The notes: generated by a model not told the origin, from the sequence alone. Positions 49,205 through 58,890 are shown, numbered from the stretch's first letter. The stretch: DNA of 64,000 nt from Nostoc desertorum CM1-VF14 (GCA_019359245.1 JAHHHR010000022.1:49485-113484); one strand, 5' to 3'. A program made the numbers and translations.

Positions 49205-52202
49205 CACTCCTATCCTGTTGTTGGTTGTAAGAAATTCGCTGAAGTAACTCAATCACCCTTTGTTCAAATTCTTGGGTGGTAACACGCCCTTTAATCAAAA
49301 ATTCTGTATCTGGATTTAGTTTGCTATCTATAGTTGGCTCGTGATGACTATAACTTACAGGAATGTCGGAAGAATTTTCTAAATCAGTATTTTGGCTAAT
49401 CCTAAACAACGGCAAAGTGATGTAAAAAGTGCTACCTTCGCCCAACGTACTTTCAGCCCAGATGCGTCCGCCGTGCTGTTGCATAATGCTCCTACAAATT
49501 GCCAAACCCAAGCCAGTACCATCATGGTTACGTGAATCTGAGGAGTCAACTTGTTGAAACCGCTCAAAGATACTCTCAAGTTTGTCAGTTGGGATACCGC
49601 GTCCGGTGTCTTTGACTGTTAACAAAATTTCATCACCTTGTTGCTGCGCCCCCAACCAAACCGTAGATCCAGGAGACGAAAATTTAATGGCGTTGCTTAA
49701 TAGATTGGTCAAGGTTTGGACAATGCGATCGGAATCTACTAATACTTGGCCGGAGAGAGGAGAAATGGATAGCGTCATTCCAGCTTTATCAGCCAGAGGC
49801 TGCATGACATTTACTGCCTGAGTGACCAGATCAACGATATTGCAGATTTCTGGTTCCATCTTCGCCTTACCCGACTCGATGCGTTCAATGTCTAGGATGT
49901 CGTTGATTAAGCGTACTAGGCGTTCGCTACTATCAGTAGCAATTTGCAGCAGGCGTTTTCCCTGCTCTGAATCTGTCGCTAGTAAACCACTGGCTAGCAT
50001 TCCTAGAGAGCCATGAATCGAAGTTAGAGGTGTGCGGAGTTCATGACTAACAACAGAGACAAATTCATCTTTCATCCGCTCAATTTGCTTGCGCTCTGTT
50101 ATATCTCGCAATATTACTGTATAAAATGTTTCATTACCCATATCTATTTTAGAGATGGAAGCCTCCGCAGGAAATTCAGTGCCATCCTTGCGGCAACCAT
50201 AAATTTCACGCCGTTCTCCCATTCGGCGGGCAACATTGGGAGATTGGCCAAAGTCAGCCACATGTTGACGATGCGCTTGGAAAAAGCGCTGCGGTAAGAG
50301 CAAATCAAGACCCCGTCCAATCACTTCCTGGGCAGAGTAACCAAAAATTTTCTCTGCTCCTTGATTAAACAAGGTGATGCTTTGGAATCCGTTAATGGAA
50401 ATAATTGCATCATCAGCAATATCTAAAATTCGGGCAAATCGAGCTTGAGAAAACCGTAGTTCTTCCTGTGTCTGCTGACGTTCGTCAAGTTGTGACTGCA
50501 ACTGTTTATTCACGGTAATTAACTCGGCGGTGCGCTCTGCTACTCTCAATTCCAGTTCGTTGATCGCTTGCCAATTGAGGGATGAGGAGGAATTTACTTC
50601 CCCTGCCTCCTTTGCTCCTCTACCCCCCTTCCCCTCTACCCCCCTGCCCCCGTGCGCCACGCGCTGCCGCAATTTTAACCGTTCTAAGCGATTAACGATT
50701 CGGGTTACCAATTCTGGCCCAACAATGGGTTTGCTTACAAAATCATCAGCACCAACACTAAACACCTGATTTACCATTTCGGCATCGCTATGCACAGTGA
50801 GGAATAGGATGGGTAACTCACTCCAGGGCGAATCGTTGCGTACCAACTTGCAAAGTTCTATACCATTTGTATGGGGTAATTCTACATCCAAAATCAGCAT
50901 ATCTGGGGCAACTGCTTCCAAGGTTTCCCATAACTGACGCGGATCTTCAAGAGCGATCGCTGTGAGTCCCCAAGGGCTAAGTAAGGTTTGCAACAATGCT
51001 TGAATTTGCGGATCGTCATCCACAACTAATATTTTAGTTTCTGTATAAGGGTCATTTTGCAACGGTTGCGTCGTTGTTTTTAATGCCTGTGGAATTGATG
51101 GTGATGCAGATATTGCTGCTGCGTCGTTTCCCTCAATTTCTCGACGCAATAACTTTACCCAACTTGCGAGGTTGCTAATCTCAGATTTACTCAAGCTTTT
51201 ACCAGAACTCAATAGCAGTTCGATATTGCGTGCCATTTTTGAGCCAAGAGGTAACCCAAAAGTACCTAAAGATCCTGCTAAGGTATGCGCCTCTTTGGCT
51301 GCAAGGGAGAGCAATTTAATATTTAAACTATTTTGATTTAAAGTTGCGATCGCTTGCTCTATTACCTTTACTTGCTCATCTACCCGCCCTTGAAATCGTT
51401 GCCAAATTTCTGCAACTGCTATTAGTGCTTGATGCTGTGATTTGAGATTTGTAACTGGGGACTTTGCACGATCTAATTCCCCTCTGCTCCCCTGCTCCTC
51501 TGCTCCCTTGCTCCTTTGCTCCCCTTCTTCCAGTTGTTTGAGACGATAACCGATACCATAAACTGTTTCAACTAAATCACTGGGCGCTCCTACAGCTTTG
51601 AGTTTCTGCCGTAACCCTTTGATATGAGTGCGAACAGCTTCTTCTTGTGGAGTATCTTCATAAGACCAAAGATGTTCTAAGATCATGCCGCAGCTAAACA
51701 CCCGGTGACTATTTCGCAAGAATAGTTCTAACAGAGCAAACTCTTTTGGGGTAAGTGTTAGCAGATTGCCAGCATAGATAACTTCACAGCTACTAGGGTT
51801 TAGCTGCAACTTACCATACTCTAATACTGGTTGTGAGATTGCGCCTTTGCGACGCAACAGCGCCCTAATCCGAGCAATTAACTCTTCTTGTTCAAAGGGT
51901 TTAACTACATAATCATCTGCGCCTGCATCTAACCCAGTTGCTTTTTCATGACTACTATCGCGCCCTGTCAATAACAATATTGGCATTTGCAGACCACTAG
52001 ACCGAATTTGACGACAAAGACTAATGCCATCCAGCTTAGGCAAACCTACATCCAAGAGGATGAGATCATAATCGTAAACTTGAATCAAATCCCAAGCAGC
52101 ATTACCATCAGTCGCAACTTCAACCGCATAGTTTCGGTTAGTCAAAACGGCAGTGAGTGCATAGGCATTTAATTCGTCATCCTCTACAACTAAAAATTTC
52201 AT
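49176..52202 (-). CDS. Hybrid histidine kinase: REC-wHTH-Hpt-REC-PAS-HisKA-HATPase
   Basis: 1008 residues from ATG 52202. Order: REC (1-118, acceptor in LILLDVGLPKLDG), OmpR-type winged helix (about 128-225, LTPKEFALLELFL, VRTHIKGLRQKL), Hpt (about 260-370, His near 304 in HTLAGSLGTFG), second REC (about 387-504, LILDVELPHTNG), coiled coil, PAS (about 580-700), HisKA with VSHELRTPLTS (about 716), HATPase (about 830-935, LGLAICRSIMQ), and a 70-residue tail. Having a DNA-binding domain next to a kinase is unusual: the protein could sense, relay and regulate genes itself. Two linkers (about 222-243 and 512-532) are encoded by CT-rich heptamer repeats. The next gene is a REC protein. Confidence 0.92.
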   Translation of the reverse strand: MKFLVVEDDELNAYALTAVLTNRNYAVEVATDGNAAWDLIQVYDYDLILLDVGLPKLDGISLCRQIRSSGLQMPILLLTGRDSSHEKATGLDAGADDYVVKPFEQEELIARIRALLRRKGAISQPVLEYGKLQLNPSSCEVIYAGNLLTLTPKEFALLELFLRNSHRVFSCGMILEHLWSYEDTPQEEAVRTHIKGLRQKLKAVGAPSDLVETVYGIGYRLKQLEEGEQRSKGAEEQGSRGELDRAKSPVTNLKSQHQALIAVAEIWQRFQGRVDEQVKVIEQAIATLNQNSLNIKLLSLAAKEAHTLAGSLGTFGLPLGSKMARNIELLLSSGKSLSKSEISNLASWVKLLRREIEGNDAAAISASPSIPQALKTTTQPLQNDPYTETKILVVDDDPQIQALLQTLLSPWGLTAIALEDPRQLWETLEAVAPDMLILDVELPHTNGIELCKLVRNDSPWSELPILFLTVHSDAEMVNQVFSVGADDFVSKPIVGPELVTRIVNRLERLKLRQRVAHGGRGVEGKGGRGAKEAGEVNSSSSLNWQAINELELRVAERTAELITVNKQLQSQLDERQQTQEELRFSQARFARILDIADDAIISINGFQSITLFNQGAEKIFGYSAQEVIGRGLDLLLPQRFFQAHRQHVADFGQSPNVARRMGERREIYGCRKDGTEFPAEASISKIDMGNETFYTVILRDITERKQIERMKDEFVSVVSHELRTPLTSIHGSLGMLASGLLATDSEQGKRLLQIATDSSERLVRLINDILDIERIESGKAKMEPEICNIVDLVTQAVNVMQPLADKAGMTLSISPLSGQVLVDSDRIVQTLTNLLSNAIKFSSPGSTVWLGAQQQGDEILLTVKDTGRGIPTDKLESIFERFQQVDSSDSRNHDGTGLGLAICRSIMQQHGGRIWAESTLGEGSTFYITLPLFRISQNTDLENSSDIPVSYSHHEPTIDSKLNPDTEFLIKGRVTTQEFEQRVIELLQRISYNQQQDRSDDNKANSSG

Positions 52203-52394
52203 GTTAAAAGCTTTACAAGTTAAAATGGATACAACATATAACAAGCAATAAACTTAAATTGCAAAATAAATTACAGGGTTTTTAAGTAATTAAACCACAC
52301 CATTCCCTATCTCTACACCCTCTAACTGAGTAATTATCTTTCGAGTCATAAAACTCTCAATACGCTACAACAGAAAAAAGCCTCTACTAAACCT

Positions 52395-52799
52395 GTGAAA
52401 AAACGAGTAACACTTACCTTCCCAAAACGCGCTGTGCAAATGCCAGTCACTTACGTCCTGGCCAAAGAGTTTAATGTTGCCGCCAATATTATCCGTGCCC
52501 AAGTTGCGCCAAATCAAATTGGCAAACTGGTAGTGGAACTATCAGGAGATATCGATCAATTAGATGCAGCGATCGAGTGGATGCGATCGCGCCATGTTAA
52601 CGTTTCTTATACTTTAGGCGAAATTGCGATCGACGAGGATGTGTGTGTCCACTGTGGCTTGTGTACTGGGGTTTGTCCTACCGAAGCCCTCACCCTCAAT
52701 CCAGAGACATACAAACTCACATTCACGCGATCGCGTTGTATCGTCTGCGAACAGTGTATCCCTACCTGTCCTGTACAAGCAATTTCCACTAACCTTTAA
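52395..52799 (+). CDS. NIL-domain protein with two 4Fe-4S clusters
   Basis: 134 residues, start GTG 52395. Residues 1-78 are a NIL domain (KKRVTLTFPKRAVQMPVTYV, VELSGDIDQLDAAIEWMRSR), the ligand-binding domain also found at the end of methionine ABC transporters. The C-terminal half is a bacterial ferredoxin with two cluster motifs, CVHCGLCTGVCP (84-95) and CIVCEQCIPTCP (115-126), each supplying four cysteines. Proteins of this design are common in cyanobacteria and probably carry electrons in sulfur amino acid or assimilation pathways; the partner is not known. Cytosolic. It stands alone. Confidence 0.9.
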   Translation: MKKRVTLTFPKRAVQMPVTYVLAKEFNVAANIIRAQVAPNQIGKLVVELSGDIDQLDAAIEWMRSRHVNVSYTLGEIAIDEDVCVHCGLCTGVCPTEALTLNPETYKLTFTRSRCIVCEQCIPTCPVQAISTNL

Positions 52800-52815
52800 C
52801 AATTTAAAATTGATA

Positions 52816-53883
52816 TTATTGCAGTTTAAACACATCCGCAATGACACTACTATCACCCACCAACCTAGTTTTTGCTGGAGAATCATAAACTACCAATAGC
52901 GAAGCTATGCCACCTACCTCTTGAAACAGGGTCATTCCCTCAGGATGATCTTCTCGATTTCCATAAGGAATATCTTGCACAAAATCTGGATTGCTGAAAA
53001 CATCTTCTGGCAAATTAATGCCCTTTTTCCAGCGATAAACTTGCACGGGCCCATCTAAATCCATCGTTGGCCCAGCTAAAATCAACAAATCTTTCCCATC
53101 TATACACAAATCCCGAATTCCCAAACCATTCAACCAGAGGAAATGCTTTTTATATAACTCCTTTTCTTCTCCAATTTGCCGTAGTTTCAGAATTTCAGGG
53201 CTAGAATCTTCTAACTCAATTTCTAAGACTACAGCCCAACCCCGCAATACAGGGCCACGCAAACCCAAAAAAATTCGGTTTTGATTAATGGCTATTCCTT
53301 CAATATCAAAGCCGTTATCTTTGCCGGCAATTGCTGCCTTGATAAATAACCCTAAATGGGGATCATCTGCTAAAGCTGTCATCAGCAAATTACCCTGGTT
53401 TGTCACCTCTAGTTTTGCGGCATTTAATTGCACATCTGGATTTTCGGGATGTGGGCAAGATGAGAATAACTTGCCGTCTATCAAAGGAATCCGTCCTAAT
53501 AGGTAACGGTTGGGTTCTGATTCAATTTTTGTCAGCCTTTTAAAGTTTTGTGCATCGGTTTTATCGGGTTTAGGTTTTTTACGTTTGTAGCTATGAGAAC
53601 CAACAAACCACAAGTAATTATCTGTATAAGCAAGCCCTTCTATATCAATTTCTTGGTCTTCTGGCGCAGGTAAATCGATAAATTCTGCTACTCTAAATTG
53701 TTGATGGCCTGTAAATTTATCACTATCAACTAAAGATAGACGTTCAATAGTTGAGGTTTCATCTGACCCCAACCATAAATATTTATCGTTTGTTAGCAGC
53801 ACTGCTGATAAATCTTCTCTATGCTTTTTAAAGTTATCTACAAAAGTTAAAAAAACTTGATTGAGCAAATTTGAGTTTGACAT
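52816..53883 (-). CDS. DUF3616 domain-containing protein
   Basis: 355 residues. Beta-rich without a signal peptide: DLSAVLLTNDKYLWLGSDET, VAEFIDLPAPEDQEIDIEGL AYTDNYLWFVG (read in two parts), DIEGIAINQNRIFLGLRGPV and DHPEGMTLF are characteristic of DUF3616, a beta-propeller-like family of unknown function. It converges on the NIL-ferredoxin gene with 16 bp between the stops. Substrate or partner unknown. Confidence 0.85.
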   Translation of the reverse strand: MSNSNLLNQVFLTFVDNFKKHREDLSAVLLTNDKYLWLGSDETSTIERLSLVDSDKFTGHQQFRVAEFIDLPAPEDQEIDIEGLAYTDNYLWFVGSHSYKRKKPKPDKTDAQNFKRLTKIESEPNRYLLGRIPLIDGKLFSSCPHPENPDVQLNAAKLEVTNQGNLLMTALADDPHLGLFIKAAIAGKDNGFDIEGIAINQNRIFLGLRGPVLRGWAVVLEIELEDSSPEILKLRQIGEEKELYKKHFLWLNGLGIRDLCIDGKDLLILAGPTMDLDGPVQVYRWKKGINLPEDVFSNPDFVQDIPYGNREDHPEGMTLFQEVGGIASLLVVYDSPAKTRLVGDSSVIADVFKLQ

Positions 53884-54166
53884 TTTTTTATTTCAGAAAG
53901 AAAGATTAATTATGTTATCATAATAGATAATTTAATATCATGCTAAATATTTGTAAAAACTATCGTATATATAAAATCGTTAGGATGAATCTGCTCTTTA
54001 AGCCTTTGTATAGATATTGGATGTTTCTTAAAGAGGATGCAAGTATTAATGCTTATTAGCATACTTGATAATACTCATTGAATAAAAAATATAAAAACTA
54101 GATACAAATTTTTAACTAATGTTATTATTCAAGAACCTCATGAGGTAATGTCATTTAAGATCAGTT

Positions 54167-55150
54167 ATGAAACTAGCCACACAAACCACGGTAAAAACTC
54201 TAGGGGACTACGCCTACCAAGCGATTGAAAAACACTTTAAGAAAACCTTGAAGTGGGAAAAATCAGTAAAGAAAGATGAAGATCCAGAAGCGTTGCACCA
54301 AATGCGAGTGGGAATGCGTCGCTTACGAACATCTGTAACTAGCTTTGGGCTAGCGGTGGATCTGCCGAAACCAGTCAACGATAAAAATATTGGTAAAATA
54401 GCCCGTCGTCTTGGTAGTCTGAGAGATTTAGACGTACTCAAAGAAAGTTTAGAAAATAATTACAAACCAAGCTTACCCTGCGAAGAGCAAGAATCTCTAC
54501 AAACAGCTTTCAAAGCTTTAGCTAAACAACGTGAAGATGTAGAATCAAGCGTACAAAAAACGTTAAAAGATGAATCTTACAAGTCTCTAAAAGATGCATT
54601 AGATAAGTGGTTAGATAAACCTAGTTATCAACCTTTGGCATCTTTTACCATTCAGCAGGTGCTACCAGATTTGCTTTTACCAGAAGTGAGTAGTTTTTTA
54701 CTGCATCCTGCTTGGCTCGTTGGCACTGAATTTGTAGAATCAGAAGTGATAATCCAGAAAAACTGGAAACCAGAAAAGATAGAAAAACAATTGACAACAG
54801 AAGGTGAAATTATTCACAGTTTGCGGAAAGAAGCAAAACGTCTACGCTACCAGATGGAGTTATTTACTGACTTATATGGCGAGTCTTACGCAGCTTATCT
54901 TACAGAAGTGAAGAATATCCAAGAAATTTTGGGTACGATGCAAGATAGTGCTGTCTTAACTGACTGGCTTACAGATGTGTTCAAGTCAGAAATCCAGACT
55001 GAACTCCCTACCCTTGCTGCTTTGTTAACTGAAAATCGCTACCAGTCGTGGCAGAAGTGGCAACCTTTACAAGAACGGTATCTGAAAGCTGAAACTAAGC
55101 ATAGCTTTCATTTAACAATACTGCACCCGCTTTCAGGAGTAATAGGGTAA
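54167..55150 (+). CDS. CHAD-domain protein
   Basis: 327 residues, a single CHAD domain. HQMRVGMRRLRTSVTSFGLA (about 45-64) with ARRLGSLRDLDVLKESLE and LRKEAKRLRYQMELFTDLYG (about 224-243) supplies the conserved histidine and basic residues that line the pore. CHAD domains bind inorganic polyphosphate and often sit on polyphosphate granules; they often accompany CYTH phosphatases, but no CYTH domain is in this window. Cytosolic. The ATG has no strong ribosome site. Divergent from the DUF3616 gene. Confidence 0.9.
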   Translation: MKLATQTTVKTLGDYAYQAIEKHFKKTLKWEKSVKKDEDPEALHQMRVGMRRLRTSVTSFGLAVDLPKPVNDKNIGKIARRLGSLRDLDVLKESLENNYKPSLPCEEQESLQTAFKALAKQREDVESSVQKTLKDESYKSLKDALDKWLDKPSYQPLASFTIQQVLPDLLLPEVSSFLLHPAWLVGTEFVESEVIIQKNWKPEKIEKQLTTEGEIIHSLRKEAKRLRYQMELFTDLYGESYAAYLTEVKNIQEILGTMQDSAVLTDWLTDVFKSEIQTELPTLAALLTENRYQSWQKWQPLQERYLKAETKHSFHLTILHPLSGVIG

Positions 55151-55796
55151 ACTAGCCTGCTGTATAGACGGGCGGAGTTTGCTAATTCATTGGGAATAAC
55201 CGCAGAATTCCATAGTTCTGGGGCGGGGGAGGCAGGGGAAAATTTTAGAAGTTACGAAATCATCCCGCAAATATGTAACGCCCCCAAATCTTTTTCTTGC
55301 AGACCTCTGCCTCATGCCTTCATTGATAAATAAAGACGGGTTGCAGCCCGTCTAAATAGCTTGAAAGTGCAAATACACCTTGTATAGTATTGAAAATAAC
55401 ACAGTTAATTTCCTGAAAATTGCCAATTTGCCAGGTCACAAAAATAACATATATTGGCTAAATCCTTTACCAGTGAATATTTGAAGATTCCTGAAAATTG
55501 CGTAGGCAAAGCCCACCGTACCACTTGCCTGCGGGACGCTACGCGAACGTGGAAGCAAGCTACGCAAAGCGTCTCGTAGAGAAGGTGTCGCACTCTTTGC
55601 ACTCATTGAGCAATTTTGAGTCCTCTTTAGTTTAAAAGCAGTAATAATTGCCCTTAAAAAATATTGCTTTGTCTAAATCAGTCATAGTAGAGGTTATAGC
55701 TACTGGATACAAAAGCTGCTCTAATGTGTTGTCAGAGTGGCTAAGTTGTATGTAAATTCAACTAGCAGCTAAAATAAAGGTTTACAAGCGTCAAAT
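55151..55796. other. Intergenic region, 646 bp
   Basis: Repeat-rich spacer between CHAD and radical SAM genes. AGACGGGTTGCAGCCCGTCT at 55334-55353 is a hairpin that would end minus-strand transcripts (T-rich on that side). 55500-55590 holds palindromic repeat fragments (GTAGGCAAAGCCCACC, CCTGCGGGACGCTACGCG). No gene was found; the minus-strand frame over 55405-55602 is made of repeats. Confidence 0.6.
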
Positions 55797-57383
55797 ATGA
55801 ATGTTTTACTTCTATACCCCCGTTTTCCAAAAAGTTTTTGGTCTTTTGAAAAAACACTGGCTCTATTAGACCGTAAAGCAATGCTACCGCCTTTAGGCTT
55901 GGTAACTGTAGCTGCGATATTACCTCAAGAATGGGAGTATAAGTTAGTAGACCGAAATGTTCGCGTCTGTACGGAAGCAGAATGGGCTTGGGCAGATTTG
56001 GTTATTATGTCGGCGATGATTGTGCAAAAAGAGGATTTGCTCTCTCAGATAGCAGAAGCAAAACAAAGAGGTAAACGGGTAGCTGTGGGTGGCCCTTTCC
56101 CGACAGCGCTACCTGATGAAATGACATCTGCCGGAGCAGATTACTTGATATTGGACGAAGGGGAAATTACCCTACCCTTATTTGTAGCAGCGATCGCACG
56201 GGGCGATCGCACAGGCATTTTTCGCTCTGGCGGTGAAAAACCAGATGTCACTAACACGCCAACCCCCCGCTTTGACTTGTTAGAATTTGAAGCCTACGCG
56301 GAGATGTCGGTGCAATTTTCGCGTGGATGTCCCTTCCAGTGTGAATTCTGCGACATTATTGTGCTATACGGCCGCAAACCCCGCACCAAAAGCCCAGAAC
56401 AGCTATTAGCAGAACTTGATTATCTCTACAAACTGGGTTGGCGACGCAGTATTTTTATGGTGGATGACAACTTCATCGGTAATAAGCGGAATGTCAAATT
56501 ATTTTTGAAGTCCCTTTTGCCTTGGATGGTAGAACATAATTATCCCTTTTCTTTTGCTACAGAAGCCTCAGTTGATTTAGCCCAAGATCAAGAACTGATG
56601 GATTTGATGGTAACGTGTAATTTTGGAGCCGTTTTTCTGGGAATTGAAACCCCCGATGAAGAAAGTCTTACTTTCACTCAGAAATACCAGAATACCAGAG
56701 ACTCACTCAGTGATGCGGTGAATAAGATTACTCGCTCAGGGTTGCGAGTCATGGCAGGCTTTATCATTGGGTTTGATGGCGAGAAAGTCGGAGCCGGCGC
56801 ACGAATTGTCAAGTTTGTCGAGCAAACAGCAATACCCACAGCCTTATTTAGTATGCTGCAAGCGCTTCCAGATACAGCCCTTTGGCATAGATTAGAAAAG
56901 GAAGGACGACTCCGCAATAAATCAGCCAACATCAACCAAACTACGTTGATGAATTTTGTCCCAACTCGACCTTTAGAAGACATCGCTCGTGAATATGTGC
57001 AGGCGTTCTGTGATTTGTATGAGCCAGAGCGGTTTTTGGAGCGTACATACAAACACTTCCGGCTTTTGGGCGAAGCAACCTACCCGAAAAAGGGCAAAGC
57101 TGCCAAGAAACCATTGAACTGGAAAGTACTCAGAGCGTTTCTAATCATTTGCTGGCGGCAAGGTGTACGTCGTCAAACGCGGTGGCAATTCTGGCGCAAC
57201 TTGTGGAGCATGTATAAGCATAATCCGGGTGGGGTGAGTAGCTACTTAGCTGTTTGTGCCCAAATTGAGCATTTCTTGGAGTATCGCCAAATTGTCCGCG
57301 ATGAAATTGAGGCCCAAGTGGCTGAATTTCTGGAAGCAGAAGCTAAGGTAAAACCGGAAGTACAAGTGATGGTTAATTCGTAG
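55797..57383 (+). CDS. B12-binding-domain radical SAM protein (DUF4070 type)
   Basis: 528 residues. N-terminal B12-binding-like domain (MNVLLLYPRFPKSFWSFEKT, PPLGLVTVAAILPQEWEYKL, VAVGGPFPTALPDEM). The radical SAM cluster motif CPFQCEFC (Cys178, 182, 185) follows, then GIETPDEESL and a C-terminal DUF4070 region. The arrangement matches the HpnP (hopanoid C-2 methylase) group and its many uncharacterised cyanobacterial relatives; the sequence does not decide between them, so no symbol is given. It probably methylates or otherwise modifies a lipid or cofactor with SAM and cobalamin. The last codons (Val-Asn-Ser-stop) fall in a dispersed repeat. Confidence 0.87.
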   Translation: MNVLLLYPRFPKSFWSFEKTLALLDRKAMLPPLGLVTVAAILPQEWEYKLVDRNVRVCTEAEWAWADLVIMSAMIVQKEDLLSQIAEAKQRGKRVAVGGPFPTALPDEMTSAGADYLILDEGEITLPLFVAAIARGDRTGIFRSGGEKPDVTNTPTPRFDLLEFEAYAEMSVQFSRGCPFQCEFCDIIVLYGRKPRTKSPEQLLAELDYLYKLGWRRSIFMVDDNFIGNKRNVKLFLKSLLPWMVEHNYPFSFATEASVDLAQDQELMDLMVTCNFGAVFLGIETPDEESLTFTQKYQNTRDSLSDAVNKITRSGLRVMAGFIIGFDGEKVGAGARIVKFVEQTAIPTALFSMLQALPDTALWHRLEKEGRLRNKSANINQTTLMNFVPTRPLEDIAREYVQAFCDLYEPERFLERTYKHFRLLGEATYPKKGKAAKKPLNWKVLRAFLIICWRQGVRRQTRWQFWRNLWSMYKHNPGGVSSYLAVCAQIEHFLEYRQIVRDEIEAQVAEFLEAEAKVKPEVQVMVNS

Positions 57384-57400
57384 CGAATTAAATTTGGCAA
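57373..57400. repeat. 28-bp dispersed element, overlapping the gene end
   Basis: TTAATTCGTAGCGAATTAAA followed by TTTGGCAA. An 8-bp inverted repeat TTAATTCG / CGAATTAA around TAG. It is 27/28 identical to 24831-24858. It supplies the last codons and the stop of the radical SAM gene, and leads into the 42-bp tandem repeats in both places. Confidence 0.75.
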
Positions 57401-57744
57401 TACCCCGCAATGCTAATGTATCGGGATGCAATAGACCTCTTGCAAAAGTCCCTAACACCCCACCCCCAACCCCTCCCCGCTTGCGGGGAGGGGAGCGTTT
57501 GCGTTAGCAAATGCGGGGTGGGGTTCTTTATTTTTGATTTATGCAAGAGGTCTAATGTTAATGCGTTGCCCTGCAATGCCAATGCATCGCGATGCAATGT
57601 TAATGCGTCACCCTGCAATGCCAATGCATCCCGATACAATGTTAATGCGTCGCCCTGCAATGCCAATGCATCTCGATGCAATGTTAATGCGTCGCCCTGC
57701 AATGCCAATGCATCCCGATGCAATGTTAATGCGTTCGTCTGCAT
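57401..57744. repeat. 42-bp tandem repeat array (two 21-bp half-units), split by a MITE
   Basis: Alternating 21-mers TGCAATGCCAATGCATCCCGA and TGCAATGTTAATGCGTCGCCC-like units recur about four to five times at 57556-57744. One partial unit lies before the MITE (57408-57431). The 21-mers are three heptamers each, so this is a long-period form of the cyanobacterial heptamer repeats. Open frames across it (14-residue repeats on both strands) are a property of the repeat period, not evidence of a gene. Confidence 0.85.
57432..57554. mobile_element. MITE, 123 bp, inside the tandem array
   Basis: TAGACCTCTTGCA at 57432-57444 is exactly inverted at 57542-57554. The core contains CCTCCCCGCTTGCGGGGAGG, a strong hairpin. 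Flanking bases join the tandem repeat on both sides (GGGATGCAA | ATGTTAATGCG), so the element entered after the array existed. No coding capacity. Confidence 0.8.
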
Positions 57745-57846
57745 TAAGAACGCTACGCTTTTACCGAGCTATCCGCGCCGAGAAAGCCCCTAAATTTATG
57801 GGGTTATTTTTGACTTTTGACTTTTGACTTCCCCAAAGGGGCTACT

Positions 57847-58890
57847 ATGCCACCCGATAATTTAGAGATTAATGAAACGATCGCAGCACAATTTGCTCAA
57901 TTAGTGCTTGATTGTATTGGCCGGGAGTATCCTAACAGTGGTCTGTATTGGGCTGATAGCGACGAGGATATAAAACCACCGCGTGAATTGACTCCTGCTT
58001 TTTATGGCTGCTTAGATTGGCATTCAGCCGTACATGGTCACTGGTTGCTGGTACGTCTCATGCGTCACTTTCCTGAAGCCTCTTTTAACGCAGCGTCAAA
58101 GCAAGCACTTGAGCAAAGCCTAACATCTAAGAAGATTCAAGGAGAAATTGCCCATTTTCAACGGCTGCCCTTTTTTGAATTTCCTTATGGTGTGGCATGG
58201 CTTCTGCAACTGGCTGCGGAACTTCACGAGTGGAATAATACTCAAGCGAAAGAATGGCGGGTTATATTGGAACCACTAGAAAAGTTAATTGCAGGTAACT
58301 TACAGCACTGGATTGACGGACTGAAACTCCCAAATCGCACAGGGATGCATAACCAAACAGCTTTTGCACTTGGTTTGATGCTAGATTGGGCACGCATTAC
58401 CGAAAATGCTGAGTTTATTCAGTTACTAGAGAACAAGGCACGGCAATTTTATCTTAGCGATCGCAACTACTCCTTACAATTCGAGCCGCTTGGTTACGAT
58501 TTTCTTTCTCCTGGTCTTGCTGAAGCAGACCTGATGCGGCGAGTCCTGCCAACAACAGCTTTCACTGACTGGCTGACTGATTTTCTTCCAAAAATACCGA
58601 TTGAAAATTCAGCAAATTGGTTACAATCACCCGGAGTAGATAATCCTAAAGATTACATGCAAGCCCACTTCTACGGTCTTAATCTCAGTCGCGCTTGGAT
58701 GCTTGAGGGTATTATTTCTGGATTGGCAAATAGCGATCGCCGCCGAGAAACACTTCGCTCTGCTGCCCTTCACCATCGTCATCATGGATTAGCAGATATT
58801 GTAAGTGAACATTATGCAGCTAGTCACTGGGTAGGTACTTTTGCTGTTTACCTCCTAACGAATCGTGGGTTGCAAGGGCAAATTATTTGA
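57847..58890 (+). CDS. DUF2891 domain-containing protein
   Basis: 347 residues from ATG 57847 with AAAGGGG upstream; an in-frame start at 57817 is possible but unlike the family. Signature ELTPAFYGCLDWHSAVHGHW (near residues 47-66), followed by FFEFPYGVAWLLQLAAELHE and NRTGMHNQTAFALGLMLDWA, and ending AASHWVGTFAVYLLTNRG. The His-rich segments suggest metal or sugar binding in an alpha/alpha-barrel, as in related proteins. Enzymatic role unknown. Cytosolic. It follows the repeat array; no operon partner. Confidence 0.85.
   Translation: MPPDNLEINETIAAQFAQLVLDCIGREYPNSGLYWADSDEDIKPPRELTPAFYGCLDWHSAVHGHWLLVRLMRHFPEASFNAASKQALEQSLTSKKIQGEIAHFQRLPFFEFPYGVAWLLQLAAELHEWNNTQAKEWRVILEPLEKLIAGNLQHWIDGLKLPNRTGMHNQTAFALGLMLDWARITENAEFIQLLENKARQFYLSDRNYSLQFEPLGYDFLSPGLAEADLMRRVLPTTAFTDWLTDFLPKIPIENSANWLQSPGVDNPKDYMQAHFYGLNLSRAWMLEGIISGLANSDRRRETLRSAALHHRHHGLADIVSEHYAASHWVGTFAVYLLTNRGLQGQII

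Noticed and set aside
55405..55602. 65-codon minus-strand frame after the CHAD gene
   Set aside because: Composed of palindromic repeat fragments; no ribosome site.
55797..57383. Calling the radical SAM gene hpnP
   Set aside because: The domain layout fits, but several cyanobacterial relatives share it and no hopanoid gene is adjacent.
57388..57744. Minus-strand open frame of 118 codons with 14-residue repeats (ALALQGDALTLHRD type)
   Set aside because: The 42-bp repeat period keeps all frames open; there is no ribosome site or family resemblance, and the frame runs through a MITE.
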